Shown here piece after piece: positions 61,241-64,000 of a DNA stretch of 64,000 nucleotides. The DNA is taken from the NCBI GenBank assembly GCA_025361485.1, contig JANYLA010000028.1, forward strand, positions 1-64,000. Direction: 5' to 3'. Under the pieces are notes generated by a model. The model was not told where the DNA came from, searched no databases, and was given only the letters and a program-made list of their open reading frames with translations. A program made the translations under genes and the position numbers. The stretch's first letter is position 1, and each line of letters begins with the position of its first letter. The stretch is from Bacteroidales bacterium. Lineage in GTDB: Bacteria; Bacteroidota; Bacteroidia; Bacteroidales; Tenuifilaceae.

Positions 61241-61462
61241 TAACCACAAGGTTCACAAAGAAAAAACACGAAGTACACAAAGAAAAAAATGAAATGATTA
61301 AAAAAACATAGTGGCCTTAGTGAAAACCCTTGTGCCCTTTGTGGTAGAATCTATTTAACCACAAGGTTCACAAAGAAAAAATACGAAGAACACAAAGAAA
61401 AAATGGAATGATTAAAAAAACGTAGTGGCCTTAGTGAAAACCTTTGTGCCCTTTGTGGTTAA
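61241..61462. repeat. Two tandem copies of a 115-bp-period intergenic palindromic element
   Basis: TTAACCACAAGGTTCACAAAGAAAAA...GTGGCCTTAGTGAAAACC(C/T)TTGTGCCCTTTGTGG repeated; complementary ends AACCACAAGG/CCCTTTGTGGTT. Confidence 0.85.
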
Positions 61463-61475
61463 AAACAAGAAGATT

Positions 61476-64000
61476 ATGAACCTGAAAAATCTCAAAATCG
61501 GAACACAGCTCAAACTGGGCTTTATCATACTGCTAGCGTTAATAGCAACTCTTGGAGCAGTATCTTACTTTCAGAGCAGCCAAATCCACCTGCAAACCGA
61601 AAATATGTATTTACATCCGCTTAAGACCCGAAGAGCGTTGGAAGAAATACGAAATAGCGTTCTATTTATGCGCATAAACATTAGGGACTTCCTTCTGGCT
61701 GAGGATTCTAAAGCACGTCAAAATATTCTGAATGAAATGGCTGTTAATCAGTCCTATGTTCCGATTGAAATCCAAAAGCTTCGCCAATGCTACCTTGGTC
61801 CCCAAGCCGATATTGATGATTTTTTCAGAGAATTTACCAAGTGGGTTTCTATCCGCGAAACTACAATTAGAATAGTGGATTCAGGGAGATTGGAGGAAGC
61901 TCGGCTTCGCCATGTTTCAGGAGGAATTGCACCAGTACAAGCACTCAAAACATTGAATTCATTGCAAAAGATTAGTGACTTTGCTATATCCAAGGGCGAT
62001 GAGCTGTATAGCAATTCAAAAACATTAAGCGACACCCTGAATAAACGATTGGTTCTGTTGGTTCTGTCAATTCTACTGGTCTCTATACTTATCAATTATG
62101 CTTTACTTCGGAATATTCGCAAACCTATAGATGAGCTCACTCATGCAGCTCTCCGTTTTCACGATGGCGATATGAATGTTCGTAGCGCATACCAATCGGA
62201 AAATGAGCTGGGCGAGCTATCCGCTTCATTCAATACCCTCGCAGAGGGCATTCAGACAAAAACCGATTTAGACGAAAAATTTGCCACTCTAGCAGCGTTA
62301 ATGCTGAGCGAGTACGATATAAAAAAATTCTTTCAGACTACGCTCAACTCTTTGGCCGAATATACTGGCTCGCAAATGGCAGCCATTTACCTGCTGAGTA
62401 ACGATAAAAAAACCTTCGATCATTTCGAATCCACAGGGCTTGATGGTAATGCCCGAAAATCGTTTGCCGCCGACCGTTTCGAAGGTGAATTTGGGGCTGC
62501 ACTCTCCTCTCGTAAGGTTCAGCATATAAAAAACATACCCGCCGATACCCGCTTTATTTTTCATACCGTAAGCGGTAAGTTTATTCCACGCGAAATTATC
62601 ACCCTTCCCATTTTGGCCAATAACGAGGTGGTTGCCATTATCTCACTGGCAAGTGTGAGCGCGTATGGCCAACAATCGATTCAGCTAATCGACCGAATAC
62701 TTGTTACCCTCTGTGCACGGGTTGAAGGGATATTGGCATACCATAAGATAAAAGAGTTTTTGGAAAAACTTGAGGTTCAAAACCGTGAACTTGAAGCGCA
62801 AAAAACTGAACTAGTATCACAATCGGCTGAGCTAATTGAGCAGAACACCGAGCTCGAAATGCAGAAGAAACAGCTGAACGAGGCCAGCCAGCTAAAAACA
62901 AACTTTTTATCGAACATGAGCCACGAGCTGCGCACACCCCTTAACTCAGTAATTGCGCTTTCGGGGGTGCTCAACCGCCGATTATCCAAAAAGATACCCG
63001 ACGAGGAGTACGGCTACCTCGAAGTAATTGAGCGTAACGGAAAACATCTACTATCTCTGATCAATGATATACTTGATATCTCGCGCATCGAGGCGGGTCG
63101 CGAAGAGTTAGAAATTGCCAAGTTTGATATAAATGGCTTAATTTCCGAGTTGGTAAGCATGATACATCCACAGGCCGAGCAAAAAAACATTCTGCTACTA
63201 CACTCCGATAAAGATTCAACCCTGCACATTACCAATGATTCGGGAAAATGCCGTCATATTCTGCAAAACCTGATTAGCAATGCCGTTAAGTTTACCGAAA
63301 AAGGAAAGGTAGAAGTAATTGCAAAGCAGAGCGGTAAAAATATAATCATTCGGGTAATCGATTCGGGAATAGGAATCTCCGAAAATCACCTACCCCATAT
63401 TTTTGATGAGTTCCGACAGGCCGATGGCAGCACCTCCCGAAGATTTGGCGGGACAGGCTTAGGGCTTGCCATTGCCAAAAAATACGCCAACCTACTTGGG
63501 GGAACAATTACAGTAAAAAGTGAGCCCAGTAAAGGTTCGGAATTTACGTTTACCCTGCCTTTACAATACGCCGCCGAAAATAGAATTATTGATACAAGAA
63601 AGGCTCCCGAGTTTATGTATGAAATCAAAGGAGTATCAGCAAAGCTTCCATCGAGTTCGAACAATAAAACCATTCTGCTGGTTGAGGACAGCGAACCAGC
63701 AATCGTACAGATTAAAGACTTCCTGGAGGAAAGCGGCTATCATATCCTTGTTGCACGCAATGGTGGCGAAGCACTCGGAATCATTGCTCAAACCATTCCC
63801 GATGCCATAATTTTAGACCTGATGATGCCCGAAATAGATGGGTTTGAAATATTAAAAACCATTCGGAATGCCGAAACAACTGCCCATATTCCAGTATTAA
63901 TACTAACTGCAAAGCATATTACGAAAGAAGAACTTAAGTTCTTAAAACGGAATAATATTCATCAGCTTATCCAGAAAGGCGATGTGAACCGCAGCGAGCT
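61476..64000 (+). CDS. Hybrid sensor histidine kinase (TM four-helix sensor, HAMP, GAF, HisKA/HATPase, REC), truncated at window end
   Basis: Frame from ATG 61476: MNLKNLKIGTQLKLGFIILLALIATLGAVSYFQ...RKPIDELTHAALRFHDGDMNV...FLSNMSHELRTPLNSVIALS...GTGLGLAIAKKYANLLGG...ILLVEDSEPA...DLMMPEIDGFE; open at 3' edge so absent from ORF track. Confidence 0.92.
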   Translation, partial: MNLKNLKIGTQLKLGFIILLALIATLGAVSYFQSSQIHLQTENMYLHPLKTRRALEEIRNSVLFMRINIRDFLLAEDSKARQNILNEMAVNQSYVPIEIQKLRQCYLGPQADIDDFFREFTKWVSIRETTIRIVDSGRLEEARLRHVSGGIAPVQALKTLNSLQKISDFAISKGDELYSNSKTLSDTLNKRLVLLVLSILLVSILINYALLRNIRKPIDELTHAALRFHDGDMNVRSAYQSENELGELSASFNTLAEGIQTKTDLDEKFATLAALMLSEYDIKKFFQTTLNSLAEYTGSQMAAIYLLSNDKKTFDHFESTGLDGNARKSFAADRFEGEFGAALSSRKVQHIKNIPADTRFIFHTVSGKFIPREIITLPILANNEVVAIISLASVSAYGQQSIQLIDRILVTLCARVEGILAYHKIKEFLEKLEVQNRELEAQKTELVSQSAELIEQNTELEMQKKQLNEASQLKTNFLSNMSHELRTPLNSVIALSGVLNRRLSKKIPDEEYGYLEVIERNGKHLLSLINDILDISRIEAGREELEIAKFDINGLISELVSMIHPQAEQKNILLLHSDKDSTLHITNDSGKCRHILQNLISNAVKFTEKGKVEVIAKQSGKNIIIRVIDSGIGISENHLPHIFDEFRQADGSTSRRFGGTGLGLAIAKKYANLLGGTITVKSEPSKGSEFTFTLPLQYAAENRIIDTRKAPEFMYEIKGVSAKLPSSSNNKTILLVEDSEPAIVQIKDFLEESGYHILVARNGGEALGIIAQTIPDAIILDLMMPEIDGFEILKTIRNAETTAHIPVLILTAKHITKEELKFLKRNNIHQLIQKGDVNRSE

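Noticed and set aside
63520-63810. 96-aa plus-strand ORF
   Set aside because: Out-of-frame overlap with the truncated hybrid kinase reading frame that starts at 61476.

Overview
This 64 kb window looks like a Bacteroidetes (probably Bacteroidales-like) chromosome. The evidence is T9SS C-terminal sorting signals, TAnnTTTG-type -7 promoter motifs, futalosine-pathway MqnE and DUF-family markers. It opens with the last codons of an IS1595/ISXO2-like transposase. Positions 0.2-43 kb are mostly housekeeping genes: nadE, ispE, an acyl-CoA carboxylase beta subunit plus BCCP, lptG-like, tgt, rsmG, rpmH, mqnE, rluD-like, ddl, pcm, gcvP, arcA, sucC, pnp, rpsO and others. Positions 43.4-64 kb form a dense signal-transduction island of PAS histidine kinases, a PocR-PAS protein, CheY-like regulators, CheR and a copper-handling pair, broken up by short repeats. 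The main finding is a single 1677-aa ORF (52987..58020). It fuses two N-terminal HMA domains and a complete Cu+-type P1B ATPase to a plant-ethylene-receptor-like (ETR1) three-helix transmembrane domain carrying the CGTTH Cys/His copper motif, followed by PAS domains and a histidine kinase. In plants the equivalent functions are separate proteins (RAN1 copper ATPase and ETR1 receptor), so this is a Rosetta-stone-type fusion of copper loader and copper-dependent receptor. Two polar positions matching ETR1 Asp25 and Lys91 appear changed (Asn877, Asp940), so the ligand may differ from ethylene. Other notable items are a 213-bp MITE-like element just upstream of that gene, a four-helix-bundle gene bracketed by a 124-bp perfect direct repeat with heptamer tandem repeats, and a kinase-less PAS C-terminal tail shared by two proteins. 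All assignments are from reading the sequence; no searches were run.
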